Assembly (NCBI GenBank): GCA_049322795.1
Contig: JBMOQH010000014.1
Coordinates: 62,001-126,000 of the forward strand
From: Immundisolibacter sp049322795
GTDB lineage: Bacteria; Pseudomonadota; Gammaproteobacteria; Immundisolibacterales; Immundisolibacteraceae
Direction: 5' to 3'
DNA: 64,000 nt
In this document: piece after piece, positions 29,781-38,033 of the stretch
Layout of the letters: each line of letters opens with the position of its first letter
Numbering within the stretch: position 1 is the first letter of the stretch
Position numbers and translations under genes: made by a program
The notes under the pieces: generated by a model
The model's input: only the letters and a program-made list of their open reading frames with translations
What the model was told of the DNA's origin: nothing
Databases searched by the model: none

Positions 29781-30826
29781 GCCGGCGCCGTCCCGAACGG
29801 CAGCCGCAGGCGCACCGTGTGGCGGTCCGCCGTGATCTGCTGAGTCAGACTCGCCGCCGCCCCGAAGTGGCCTGCCAGGCGCGCGCGCAGGTTGGCGAGC
29901 GCCATGTGCAGGCCCGTCCCTGCCCGACCCGCGGCGAGCGGGTTGTCGATCTCGATGTCGAGCACCCCCGGCTGTGACACGCGCAGCGCAAGGCCGATCC
30001 GGCCACCGTGCGGCGCGGGCTCGATGCCATGAAACACGGCGTTCTCCAGCAGCGGCTGCACGGTGAGTGGCGGCACCCGGGCCTGCGCCGGCAGCGCGTC
30101 CACCTGCCATTCGATCACCAGACGGTCCCCCAGACGCAGCTGCTCCATGGCCAGATAACGCCGACACAGGTCGAGCTCATCAGCGAGCGGGATCAGCCGA
30201 TCGCCGGCGCCCAGGCTTGCGCGCAGCAGGTCGGCCAGTGCCAGGGTGACGTCCTCCGCGCGCTGCGGATCACTCGCCGCCAGACTGGCGATGGTGTTCA
30301 GGCTGTTGAACAGAAAATGCGGGCGCATGCGCGCCTGCAGCAGATCGAGGCGCGCCTGATGGTGCGCCCGCTCGCGGCTGCGCGCCACGTGGGCCAGGTA
30401 CAGGATGCGCAGCACGGCGCCGCCCACCAGCCCGGTCAGGAGCAGATTGCGCGCCAGCAGGCGGCCAAGCTCGGAGGGCTCGGCCGGCCACCAGTGAAAG
30501 CCCTCCGCCACCAGCGTGGTCGCCGTCGACAGCAGCAGCAACCACACCAGAGCGATGGCGCCTGCGCGGCCGGCCGACAGTCGACCCAGAACCTGCCGCG
30601 CGGCGCACAGCCCCGCCGTGCCGAGCAGGCCAACCCACTGGGCACCCAACGACCACATTCCAAGACGCGGCCACCAGCGATCCGCGTGCACAGGCTGCGC
30701 CAGCACCAGCAGCACGGCCAGCAGCTGGGCGCCGACCACCACCGCCAACACCGCCCGCGGCTGGCACAGGTCAGGGATGAAACTGCCTGCCGGGGGCGCG
30801 TCCGTTATACTTGCGCGCTTTACCAC
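29777..30826 (-). CDS. algZ: Sensor histidine kinase, AlgZ/FimS-like (LytS family)
   Basis: A 349-residue membrane kinase. Four hydrophobic segments occupy about residues 25-140. The phospho-acceptor motif RMRPHFLFNSLNTIASL and the N-box PPLTVQPLLENAVFHGIEP follow, with a final HATPase G-box region. This is the His_kinase (PF06580) class that pairs with LytTR regulators, and algR overlaps its end. The start is a GTG at 30826 preceded at 5 bases by GGGAGG; no ATG precedes the first membrane helix. It begins only 15 bases from the divergent argH ATG, so the two promoters must interleave. Confidence 0.87.
   Translation of the reverse strand: MVKRASITDAPPAGSFIPDLCQPRAVLAVVVGAQLLAVLLVLAQPVHADRWWPRLGMWSLGAQWVGLLGTAGLCAARQVLGRLSAGRAGAIALVWLLLLSTATTLVAEGFHWWPAEPSELGRLLARNLLLTGLVGGAVLRILYLAHVARSRERAHHQARLDLLQARMRPHFLFNSLNTIASLAASDPQRAEDVTLALADLLRASLGAGDRLIPLADELDLCRRYLAMEQLRLGDRLVIEWQVDALPAQARVPPLTVQPLLENAVFHGIEPAPHGGRIGLALRVSQPGVLDIEIDNPLAAGRAGTGLHMALANLRARLAGHFGAAASLTQQITADRHTVRLRLPFGTAPA
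30806..30811 (+). promoter_or_regulatory. argH: Candidate -10 box of argH inside the algZ start region
   Basis: TATACT (5 of 6) about 30 bases before the argH ATG, lying within the first codons of the divergent algZ gene. The -35 region is poor (CTGCCT). Confidence 0.4.
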
Positions 30827-30841
30827 GCCTGCCTCCCACGC

Positions 30842-32236
30842 ATGTCCGACGCAGCCCGCAAACCCTGGGGCGGCCGTTTCGCCGAACCCACCGACGCCTT
30901 CGTCGAGCGTTTCACGGCCTCGGTCGGCTTCGACCGGCGTCTGGCCCGGCACGACATTATGGGTTCCATCGCCCATGCCCGCATGCTGGGCAAGGTGGGC
31001 GTGCTGAGCGCAGCCGAGGTCACCGCCATCGTCGGCGGGCTCGAAGGCATCGGCGCCGACGTCGACGCCGGCCGCTTCGAGTGGCGGATAGCGCTGGAAG
31101 ACGTGCACATGAACGTCGAGACGGCGCTGGTGGCGCGCATCGGCGAGGTCGGCAAGAAGCTGCACACCGGCCGTTCGCGCAACGACCAGGTGGCCACCGA
31201 CGTGCGGCTGTGGCTGCGCGACGAGCTCGACGCCATCGACGGGCAGCTGCGCGACACGCTGGGCATCGTGGTCGATTTGGCCGAGCGCGAGGCGGACACG
31301 CTGATGCCCGGCTTCACGCATTTGCAGACCGCCCAGCCGATCACGCTCGGCCACCACCTGCTGGCCTGGTTCGAGATGCTGGCGCGCGATCGCGAGCGTT
31401 TCGCCGACTGCCGCCGGCGCGTCAACGTGATGCCGCTCGGCGCCGCGGCGCTCGCCGGCACAAGCTTTCCCATCGACCGGGCCTACACGGCGGAGTTGCT
31501 CGGCTTCGACCGACCGGCCGAGAACTCGCTCGACGCCGTCAGCGACCGCGACTTTGCGATCGAATTCGTCGCGGCCGCGGCACTGCTGATGACGCATCTG
31601 TCGCGACTGTCGGAAGAACTCGTTCTATGGTCGTCGGCGCAGTTCGGCTTCGTCACGCTGGCGGACGCCTGGTGCACCGGCTCGTCGATCATGCCGCAGA
31701 AGAAGAACCCCGACGTGCCGGAACTGCTGCGCGGCAAGACCGGCCGCGTCAACGGCCATCTGGTGGCGCTTCTGACGCTGATGAAAGCGCAGCCGCTGGC
31801 CTACAACAAGGACAACCAGGAAGACAAGGAACCGCTGTTCGACACCGTGGATACGGTGCGCGACAGCCTGACCGCGCTGGCCGGCATGCTGCCCGGCATG
31901 ACGGTGAACGCCGGGCGCATGCGCGAGGCCGCCCGCGCCGGCTTTGCCACCGCCACCGATCTTGCCGACTACCTGGTGCGGCATGGCCTGCCGTTTCGGG
32001 ATGCGCACGAGGTGGTCGGCCGCGCCGTGCGCGAGGGCGTGGCCAGCGGCCGCGATCTGTCCGCGTTCACGCTCGACGAACTGCGCGCCTTCTCGCCGCT
32101 GATCGAGGCCGACGTGTTCGCCGTGCTGACGCTCGAGGGCTCGGTCGCGGCGCGCGACCACCTGGGCGGCACGGCGCCCAAGCAGGTACGCGCGGCCGCG
32201 GCGCGCGCCCGCGCGCGGCTTGGGCACTCGCCCTGA
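30842..32236 (+). CDS. argH: Argininosuccinate lyase
   Basis: A 464-residue enzyme of the fumarase/aspartase superfamily that splits argininosuccinate into arginine and fumarate. Conserved regions: WGGRFAEPTDAFVERFTAS, ALEDVHMNVE, LHTGRSRNDQVATD, MPGFTHLQTAQP and the superfamily signature GSSIMPQKKNPD with the catalytic serine. It is divergent from algZ-algR, as in Pseudomonas. pckG follows after 124 bases on the same strand. Confidence 0.98.
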   Translation: MSDAARKPWGGRFAEPTDAFVERFTASVGFDRRLARHDIMGSIAHARMLGKVGVLSAAEVTAIVGGLEGIGADVDAGRFEWRIALEDVHMNVETALVARIGEVGKKLHTGRSRNDQVATDVRLWLRDELDAIDGQLRDTLGIVVDLAEREADTLMPGFTHLQTAQPITLGHHLLAWFEMLARDRERFADCRRRVNVMPLGAAALAGTSFPIDRAYTAELLGFDRPAENSLDAVSDRDFAIEFVAAAALLMTHLSRLSEELVLWSSAQFGFVTLADAWCTGSSIMPQKKNPDVPELLRGKTGRVNGHLVALLTLMKAQPLAYNKDNQEDKEPLFDTVDTVRDSLTALAGMLPGMTVNAGRMREAARAGFATATDLADYLVRHGLPFRDAHEVVGRAVREGVASGRDLSAFTLDELRAFSPLIEADVFAVLTLEGSVAARDHLGGTAPKQVRAAAARARARLGHSP

Positions 32237-32360
32237 CGCGATCCGGAACGATCGCCAGGGCGGATGTGATCTTCAACGCTTTTCACCGCCCGAGCCGCAG
32301 CGGTTCGGAAGCCGCGCCACGGACTGGCGCGGCGCATTGGTAACACGGGGGAATTTGCTC

Positions 32361-34112
32361 ATGACGTCGAATCAGGCACTCGCGGATTGGGTTCGCGAAG
32401 TGGCGGCACTCACCGAACCGGACCGCATCCACTGGTGCGACGGCTCCCAGACCGAATATGACGCCCTGGTCAGCGGAATGCTGCAGGACGGCACGCTGAT
32501 CGAACTGGATCCAGAAACCCGCCCGCGCAGCTATCTGCACCGTTCGAACCCGTCGGACGTGGCGCGCACCGAGCACCTGACCTTCGTGTGCACGCCCGAA
32601 CGCGACGATGCCGGTCCCAACAACCAGTGGATGGCGCCGGGCGAGGCGCACGCCAAGATGGATGCGCTGTTCGCCGGCGCCATGCGCGGACGCACCCTGT
32701 ACGTGGTTCCCTACTGCATGGGACCGATCGACTCGCCGCTGGCGCGCTGCGGCGTCGAGATCACCGACAGCCCCTACGTGGCGGCCAGCATGCGCATCAT
32801 GACGCGCATGGGCAAGCCGGCGCTCGAGCGCATCGAGCGCGAGGGCGGCTTCGTGCGCGGCCTGCATTCGCTGGGCGATCTCGACCCCGAGCGGCGCTTC
32901 ATCATGCACTTCCCGCACGAGCTGCTGATCCAGAGCATCGGCTCGGGTTACGGCGGCAACGCCCTGCTCGGCAAGAAATGCCACGCGCTGCGCATCGCCT
33001 CCTACCAGGCGCGGCAGGAAGGCTGGCTGGCCGAGCACATGCTGATCATGGGTGTCGAGGACCCGCAGGGGCGACTGCACTACATCGCCGCCGCGTTCCC
33101 GTCGGCCTGCGGCAAGACCAACATGGCCATGCTGATTCCGCCCGTCGAGTACCAGGGCTGGAAGGTCAAGACCATCGGCGACGACATCGCCTGGCTGCAC
33201 GTGGGCGATGACGGCCGGCTGTGGGCCATCAACCCCGAGGCCGGCTTCTTTGGCGTGGCGCCCGGCACCAGCCGGCACACCAACGCCAACGCCGTCGACA
33301 TGCTCGAGCACGACACCATCTTCACCAACGTGGCGCTGACCGAGGACGGCCGCCCGTGGTGGGAGGGTTTGTCGGACGAGACGCCAGCGTTCGACTGGCA
33401 GGGCCGGCCCTACGATCCCGCCAACGGCCCGGCCGCGCATCCCAACTCCCGCTTCACCGTGTCCGCGCGCCAGTGCCCGTCCTGGTCGCCGGCTGCCGAG
33501 CACGCGTCCGGCGTGCCGATTACCGCCATCATCTTTGGCGGCCGGCGCGCCTCGCTGGCGCCGCTGGTGCTGGAAGCCAAGAACTGGCAGCACGGCGTGC
33601 TGCTCGGCGCCGGCATGGCCTCCGAAACCACCGCCGCCGCCACCGGCAAGGTGGGCGTGGTCCGGCGCGATCCGATGGCCATGCAGCCGTTCTGCGGCTA
33701 CCACTTCGGCGACTACTGGGCGCACTGGCTGGCGACCGGTGCCCGCCTCACGCAGGCGCCAGGCATCTATCAGGTCAACTGGTTCCGGCGCGACGCCCAG
33801 GGCCGCTTCCTGTGGCCGGGCTTTGGCGAGAACCTGCGCGTGCTGAAGTGGATCATCGAGCGCTGCCAGGGGCAGACCGGCGCCGAGCAGACGCCGGTCG
33901 GCAACCTGCCGCTGCACGGCGGCGTCGATCTGACCGGCCTCGACGTATCGCGCGAACACATGCGCGAGCTCACCCACATCGACCCACAGGCATGGGTCGC
34001 CGAGATGGATGAGGTCGGCAGCTTCCTGCATGGCTTCGGACCGCGCGTGCCGCAGGCTCTGCACGACGAGCGCGAGCGGGCCGCGCAGGGTCTGCGCCAG
34101 CTCGCCAGTTAA
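32361..34112 (+). CDS. pckG: Phosphoenolpyruvate carboxykinase (GTP)
   Basis: A 583-residue gluconeogenic enzyme converting oxaloacetate and GTP to PEP and CO2. The P-loop (kinase-1a) is FPSACGKTNMAM with the reactive cysteine, followed by kinase-2 IGDDIAWL and INPEAGFFGVAPGTS, and the guanine-binding region FPGYHFGDYWAHW-like near residues 455-470. The GTP type is less usual in gammaproteobacteria, where ATP-dependent PckA is common. The ATG at 32361 follows GGGGGA. A strong terminator ends the unit. Confidence 0.96.
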   Translation: MTSNQALADWVREVAALTEPDRIHWCDGSQTEYDALVSGMLQDGTLIELDPETRPRSYLHRSNPSDVARTEHLTFVCTPERDDAGPNNQWMAPGEAHAKMDALFAGAMRGRTLYVVPYCMGPIDSPLARCGVEITDSPYVAASMRIMTRMGKPALERIEREGGFVRGLHSLGDLDPERRFIMHFPHELLIQSIGSGYGGNALLGKKCHALRIASYQARQEGWLAEHMLIMGVEDPQGRLHYIAAAFPSACGKTNMAMLIPPVEYQGWKVKTIGDDIAWLHVGDDGRLWAINPEAGFFGVAPGTSRHTNANAVDMLEHDTIFTNVALTEDGRPWWEGLSDETPAFDWQGRPYDPANGPAAHPNSRFTVSARQCPSWSPAAEHASGVPITAIIFGGRRASLAPLVLEAKNWQHGVLLGAGMASETTAAATGKVGVVRRDPMAMQPFCGYHFGDYWAHWLATGARLTQAPGIYQVNWFRRDAQGRFLWPGFGENLRVLKWIIERCQGQTGAEQTPVGNLPLHGGVDLTGLDVSREHMRELTHIDPQAWVAEMDEVGSFLHGFGPRVPQALHDERERAAQGLRQLAS

Positions 34113-34153
34113 GCCCCACCCCGGCGCCCCACGGCGCCCGGGGCCTTATCAGC

Positions 34154-34191
34154 AAAAAAGCCGGTCGGAGAAACCCCCGACCGGCTTTTTT
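34154..34191. terminator. Bidirectional intrinsic terminator between pckG and pnp
   Basis: The stem GCCGGTCGG (34160-34168) pairs with CCGACCGGC (34177-34185), flanked by six A on the left and six T on the right. It ends both the rightward pckG and the leftward pnp transcripts. Confidence 0.88.
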
Positions 34192-34237
34192 AATGCCTGG
34201 CGACCCGCCTCGCGACGGGTCGACCTGCGTCCGACGC

Positions 34238-36316
34238 TTACTCGCCCTCCGCCAGCGCCTTGATGCTGAGGCGAATGCGACCCTGCTTGTCGACCTCCAG
34301 CACCTTCACGCGGACCACATCGCCCTCGGACAGCTTGTCGCTGACGCGCTCGACGCGCTCCTCGGAGATCTGCGAGATGTGCAGCAGGCCGTCCCGTCCC
34401 GGCAGGATGGTCACGAAGGCACCGAAGTCCATCAGACGCGCCACGCGGCCCTCGTACACCATGCCGACCTCGATGTCGGAGGTGATCCGTTCGATCATGG
34501 CCCGCGCCTGCTCGCCGGCGGCGCGGTCGACGGACGCGATGCGCACCGTGCCGTCATCGTCGATGTCGATGGTGGCGCCGGTCTGCTCGGTGATGCCGCG
34601 GATGGTCACGCCGCCCTTGCCGATCACGTCGCGGATCTTGTCCGGATGGATGCGCATGGTCAGGATGCGCGGCGCGTAGTCGGACATCTGCTCGCGCGGC
34701 GCCGCCAGCGCCTTGGCCATCTCGCCGAGGATATGCACCCGACCTTCGCGCGCCTGATCGAGCGCCGCGCGCATGATCTCGGCGGTGATGCCCATGACCT
34801 TGATGTCCATCTGCAGCGCGGTCACGCCGCTGGCGGTGCCCGCCACCTTGAAATCCATGTCGCCGAGGTGATCCTCGTCGCCCAGGATGTCCGACAGCAC
34901 GGCGAAGCGGGCGCCGTCGGTGATCAGTCCCATGGCGATGCCGGCCACGGCTTCCTTGACCGGCACGCCCGCGTCCATCAGCGCCAGGCTGCCACCGCAC
35001 ACGGTGGCCATGGAGCTCGAACCGTTCGACTCGGTGATCTCGGACACGATGCGCAGCGTGTACGGGAATGCCGCCTTGCCTGGCAACACCGCCGCGATGG
35101 CCCGCTTGGCCAGGCGACCGTGGCCGATCTCGCGGCGCTTGGTGGCGCCCATGCGGCCGGTCTCACCCACGCAGTACGGCGGGAAGTTGTAATGCAGCAT
35201 GAACTCGTCGCGGTACTCGCCCTCGAGCGCGTCGATGAGCTGCGAGTCCCGCTCGGTGCCGAGCGTGGTGACGACGATCGCCTGCGTCTCGCCACGGGTG
35301 AACAGCGCCGACCCGTGCGTGCGCGGCAAAATCCCGGTGCGGATGGTGATCGGGCGGACCTGCCGCGTGGTGCGGCCGTCGATGCGCGGCTGGGCATCCA
35401 GGATGCGTCCACGCACGATGCTCTTTTCCACCGACGAGAACAGCGTCTGCACCTCGTTGGCGCGCTCGCCGTTCTCGCCGGCCAGGTGGCCGACCCGCTC
35501 GCGCACTTGTGCAACGGCGTCCTGGCGGGCCTGCTTGTCCGGAATCGAGTAGGCCTCGGCGAGCGGCTGCTCGGCCACGGCGCGCACGGCGACGGCAAGC
35601 TCCTCGTCCTTCTGCGGCGGCGTCCACGGCCACGGCTGCACGCCGGCCTCGGCGACCAGGCCAACAATGGCCTCGATGACCGCCTGCATGGCCTGGTGCC
35701 CGAACATGACGCCTTCCAGCATCACCGACTCGGGCAGCATCTTGGCTTCCGATTCCACCATCAGCACGCTGCTGGCGGTGCCGGCGACGACCAGGTTCAG
35801 GTCAGACTCGGCGGTTTCCTTGTAGGTCGGGTTCAGGATGAAGGCGCCGTCCTTGTAACCCACGCGCGCCGCGCCGACCGGCCCCTGGAACGGCAGGCCC
35901 GACAGCATCAGCGCCGCCGAGGCGCCGATCATGCCCAGAATGTCCGGATCGACCTCGTCGTCCGCCGACAGCACCGTCGGCACCACCTGCACTTCGTTGT
36001 AGAAACCCTTGGGGAACAGCGGCCGCATGGCGCGGTCGATCAGGCGCGAGGTCAGGATGGCCTTCTCGGAAGGGCGCGCCTCGCGCTTGAAGAAGCCGCC
36101 CGGGATGCGTCCGGCGGCGTAGCTGCGCTCGATGAAATCGACCGTCAGGGGGAAGAAATCCTGCCCGGGTTTGACGCCCTTGCTGGCGGTGACCGCGGTC
36201 AGCACCATGGTGTCGCCCATGCGCGCCATCACCGAGTACGCCTGCTTGGCGATTTCACCCGTCTCGAGGGTGAGCAGGTGCTTGCCGAACTGGACTTCCT
36301 TGCGGATCAATTTCAC
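34238..36316 (-). CDS. pnp: Polynucleotide phosphorylase
   Basis: A 692-residue 3'-5' exoribonuclease that uses phosphate to degrade mRNA. Two RNase PH domains (about 1-220 and 310-540) flank a helical domain; the active-site region includes the SSSMATVCGGSLALMDAGVP and DILGDEDHLGDMDFKVAGT segments. They are followed by a KH domain (IGKGGVTIRGITEQTGATIDI) and an S1 domain (GRVARLMDFGAFVTILPG). It is the last gene of the rimP-nusA operon, 80 bases behind rpsO. In E. coli pnp is autoregulated through RNase III cleavage of its leader; the hairpins at 36350-36390 may serve this here. Confidence 0.98.
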   Translation of the reverse strand: MKLIRKEVQFGKHLLTLETGEIAKQAYSVMARMGDTMVLTAVTASKGVKPGQDFFPLTVDFIERSYAAGRIPGGFFKREARPSEKAILTSRLIDRAMRPLFPKGFYNEVQVVPTVLSADDEVDPDILGMIGASAALMLSGLPFQGPVGAARVGYKDGAFILNPTYKETAESDLNLVVAGTASSVLMVESEAKMLPESVMLEGVMFGHQAMQAVIEAIVGLVAEAGVQPWPWTPPQKDEELAVAVRAVAEQPLAEAYSIPDKQARQDAVAQVRERVGHLAGENGERANEVQTLFSSVEKSIVRGRILDAQPRIDGRTTRQVRPITIRTGILPRTHGSALFTRGETQAIVVTTLGTERDSQLIDALEGEYRDEFMLHYNFPPYCVGETGRMGATKRREIGHGRLAKRAIAAVLPGKAAFPYTLRIVSEITESNGSSSMATVCGGSLALMDAGVPVKEAVAGIAMGLITDGARFAVLSDILGDEDHLGDMDFKVAGTASGVTALQMDIKVMGITAEIMRAALDQAREGRVHILGEMAKALAAPREQMSDYAPRILTMRIHPDKIRDVIGKGGVTIRGITEQTGATIDIDDDGTVRIASVDRAAGEQARAMIERITSDIEVGMVYEGRVARLMDFGAFVTILPGRDGLLHISQISEERVERVSDKLSEGDVVRVKVLEVDKQGRIRLSIKALAEGE

Positions 36317-36349
36317 GTGCTGTGTTTCCTATGCTTTGAACTGCTGCCA

Positions 36350-36390
36350 CCGCCGCCCTGCGGCGGGGCCTTGCCCCCCGGGGCGGGGGC
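36350..36390 (-). promoter_or_regulatory. GC hairpins in the rpsO-pnp intergenic RNA
   Basis: Two stems lie in the 80-base gap: CCGCCG (36350-36355) with CGGCGG (36361-36366), and GCCCC-CC-GGGGC near 36373-36384. No T-run follows, so they look like RNA-processing or stability elements rather than terminators. The position matches the RNase III/PNPase control region of E. coli pnp. Confidence 0.4.
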
Positions 36391-36396
36391 GCGAAC

Positions 36397-36666
36397 TCAG
36401 CGACGCAGGCCGAGCCGCTCGACCAGCTCGCGATAGCGGCCGTTGTCGTTGCGCTTGAGGTAGTCGAGCAGCTTGCGCCGCTGGGCAACCAGACGAAGAA
36501 GGCCCTGGCGCGAGTGGTGGTCCTGGCGATGCAGCTTGAAGTGCTCGTTGAGCTGCTCCAGGCGCGCCGAAATCAGCGCCACCTGCACTTCAACGGAGCC
36601 CGTGTCGTTGCCGGTGCGGCCATAGGACTGCACCAGTTCGGATTTCTTCTCGACGCTCAGCGACAT
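36397..36666 (-). CDS. rpsO: 30S ribosomal protein S15
   Basis: An 89-residue protein of exact family length, beginning MSLSVEKKSELVQSYGRTGNDTGSVEVQVAL and ending RYRELVERLGLRR, with the 16S rRNA-binding helices LNEHFKLHRQDHHSRQGLLRLVAQRRKLLDYLK. It binds early in the platform of the small subunit. It lies between truB and pnp as in most proteobacteria. Confidence 0.98.
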   Translation of the reverse strand: MSLSVEKKSELVQSYGRTGNDTGSVEVQVALISARLEQLNEHFKLHRQDHHSRQGLLRLVAQRRKLLDYLKRNDNGRYRELVERLGLRR

Positions 36667-36751
36667 GTCTTGCTCACTCCAAGCAAATTTAATACGCCAG
36701 AGAATGACCTTTGGCGAAACGGCGAATTGTACTCGTGCGCGGCCCGGCGGC

Positions 36752-37690
36752 TCAAGCAGGATCCGAAGGCACCGGTCCGTCAGCGGGCTCCTGACTGACC
36801 AGCCGCCGCGGCAGCAGCTGATCGTCGACGGCTTCCGCCATGCCGAGGAACGCACGCTGCATATCAAGCACCGCCACCCAGCCGGGGGCCGCCGGCCGGG
36901 CCAGGCGCACCGCCTGACCGCGCAGCAGCCGGGACGCTTCCGGCGGCGCCAACTGCACCTGCGGCACGTGCGCCAGCGCATCGGTGACCGGCAGCAGGCA
37001 CGCGTCGATCGCCGCCGGCCCCGCCTCCGCCGCGGCACGCAAACCCTCCAGATCGACGGCCTGCGCGAGCTCCAGCGCCCCGACACGCAGGCGGCGCAGC
37101 GCCGTCATGTGAGCGCCACAGCCGAGTGCCTCACCGATGTCCTCGATCAGGCTGCGGACATAGGTGCCCTTCGAACAGTCGAGCTCGAGCTCGATCTCGG
37201 CGCCCGCGAACTCGCGCAGCTCGAGGCGGCCGATGTGCACCGCGCGCGGCGGCCGCTCGACGGTCTCGCCCCGGCGCGCCAGGGCGTACAGCCGTTCGCC
37301 GCCGTGCTTGAGCGCCGAGTGCATGGGCGGCACCTGCAACAGGTCACCGGTGTGGGCCGCAAGCGCTGCCGCCAGGCTCGCTGCGTCGACCGCCACCGGG
37401 CGCTCGCGCAACACCTCGCCCTCGCTGTCGCCGGTGGTGGTGGTGATGCCGAGGCGGGCGCGGGCCCGATAGGTCTTGTGGGCCCCCAGCAGAAACTGCG
37501 ACACCTTGGTCGCCTCGCCGAAACACAGCGGCAGCAGACCGGTCGCCAGCGGGTCAAGCGTGCCGGTGTGGCCGGCCTTGGCGGCACCCAGCAGACGTCG
37601 GGCAGTCTGCAAGGCTTGGTTCGAGGTCATTCCTGCCGGCTTGTCGAGCAGCAGCACGCCGCTGACCGGCCGGCCCCGACGGCGCCTCAA
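36752..37690 (-). CDS. truB: tRNA pseudouridine(55) synthase
   Basis: A 312-residue enzyme making pseudouridine 55 in the T loop of tRNAs. It has VLLLDKPAGMTSNQALQ, the catalytic aspartate in KAGHTGTLDPLATGLLPLC, the SKGTYVRSLIEDIGEALG segment and a C-terminal PUA-like domain. No ATG fits; the start is a TTG at 37690 that overlaps the rbfA stop (TTGA), giving MRRRRGRPVSGVLLLDKP. This implies strict coupling to rbfA translation. Confidence 0.96.
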   Translation of the reverse strand: MRRRRGRPVSGVLLLDKPAGMTSNQALQTARRLLGAAKAGHTGTLDPLATGLLPLCFGEATKVSQFLLGAHKTYRARARLGITTTTGDSEGEVLRERPVAVDAASLAAALAAHTGDLLQVPPMHSALKHGGERLYALARRGETVERPPRAVHIGRLELREFAGAEIELELDCSKGTYVRSLIEDIGEALGCGAHMTALRRLRVGALELAQAVDLEGLRAAAEAGPAAIDACLLPVTDALAHVPQVQLAPPEASRLLRGQAVRLARPAAPGWVAVLDMQRAFLGMAEAVDDQLLPRRLVSQEPADGPVPSDPA

Positions 37691-38031
37691 ACGGCGTTGC
37701 CCTCGGCTTCGATGCGCCGCAGCAATTCCCCCACGCGGGACGGCTGGTCGATTTCGAAACGCAGCTCCGGCATGCGCCGCAGGCGCAGCGCAGCGGCGAG
37801 CCGGCTGCGCAGGAAGCCGGCGGCGTGGCGCAGACCCTCCGCCGCCGCGACGGCATCGGCACCACCCAGCACATCGAAGCGGACCTTGGCGATGCCCAGG
37901 TCGCGGCTCACCGACACCTCGTGCACGGTGATCAGGCCGGTCACGCGCGGATCCTTCACCTCGCGCAGCGCCGCCGGCAGCTCTTCGGCAATTGCCTGCG
38001 CCACGCGGCGCGTGCGGTCCACACCCTGCAT
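37687..38031 (-). CDS. rbfA: 30S ribosome-binding factor A
   Basis: A 114-residue KH-fold ribosome maturation factor acting on the 5' end of 16S rRNA. It begins with RTRRVAQAIAEELPAALREVKDPRVTGLITVHEVSVSRDL and ends RVGELLRRIEAEGNAV. The ATG at 38031 lies 2 bases behind the infB stop. Confidence 0.96.
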   Translation of the reverse strand: MQGVDRTRRVAQAIAEELPAALREVKDPRVTGLITVHEVSVSRDLGIAKVRFDVLGGADAVAAAEGLRHAAGFLRSRLAAALRLRRMPELRFEIDQPSRVGELLRRIEAEGNAV

Positions 38032-38033
38032 GG

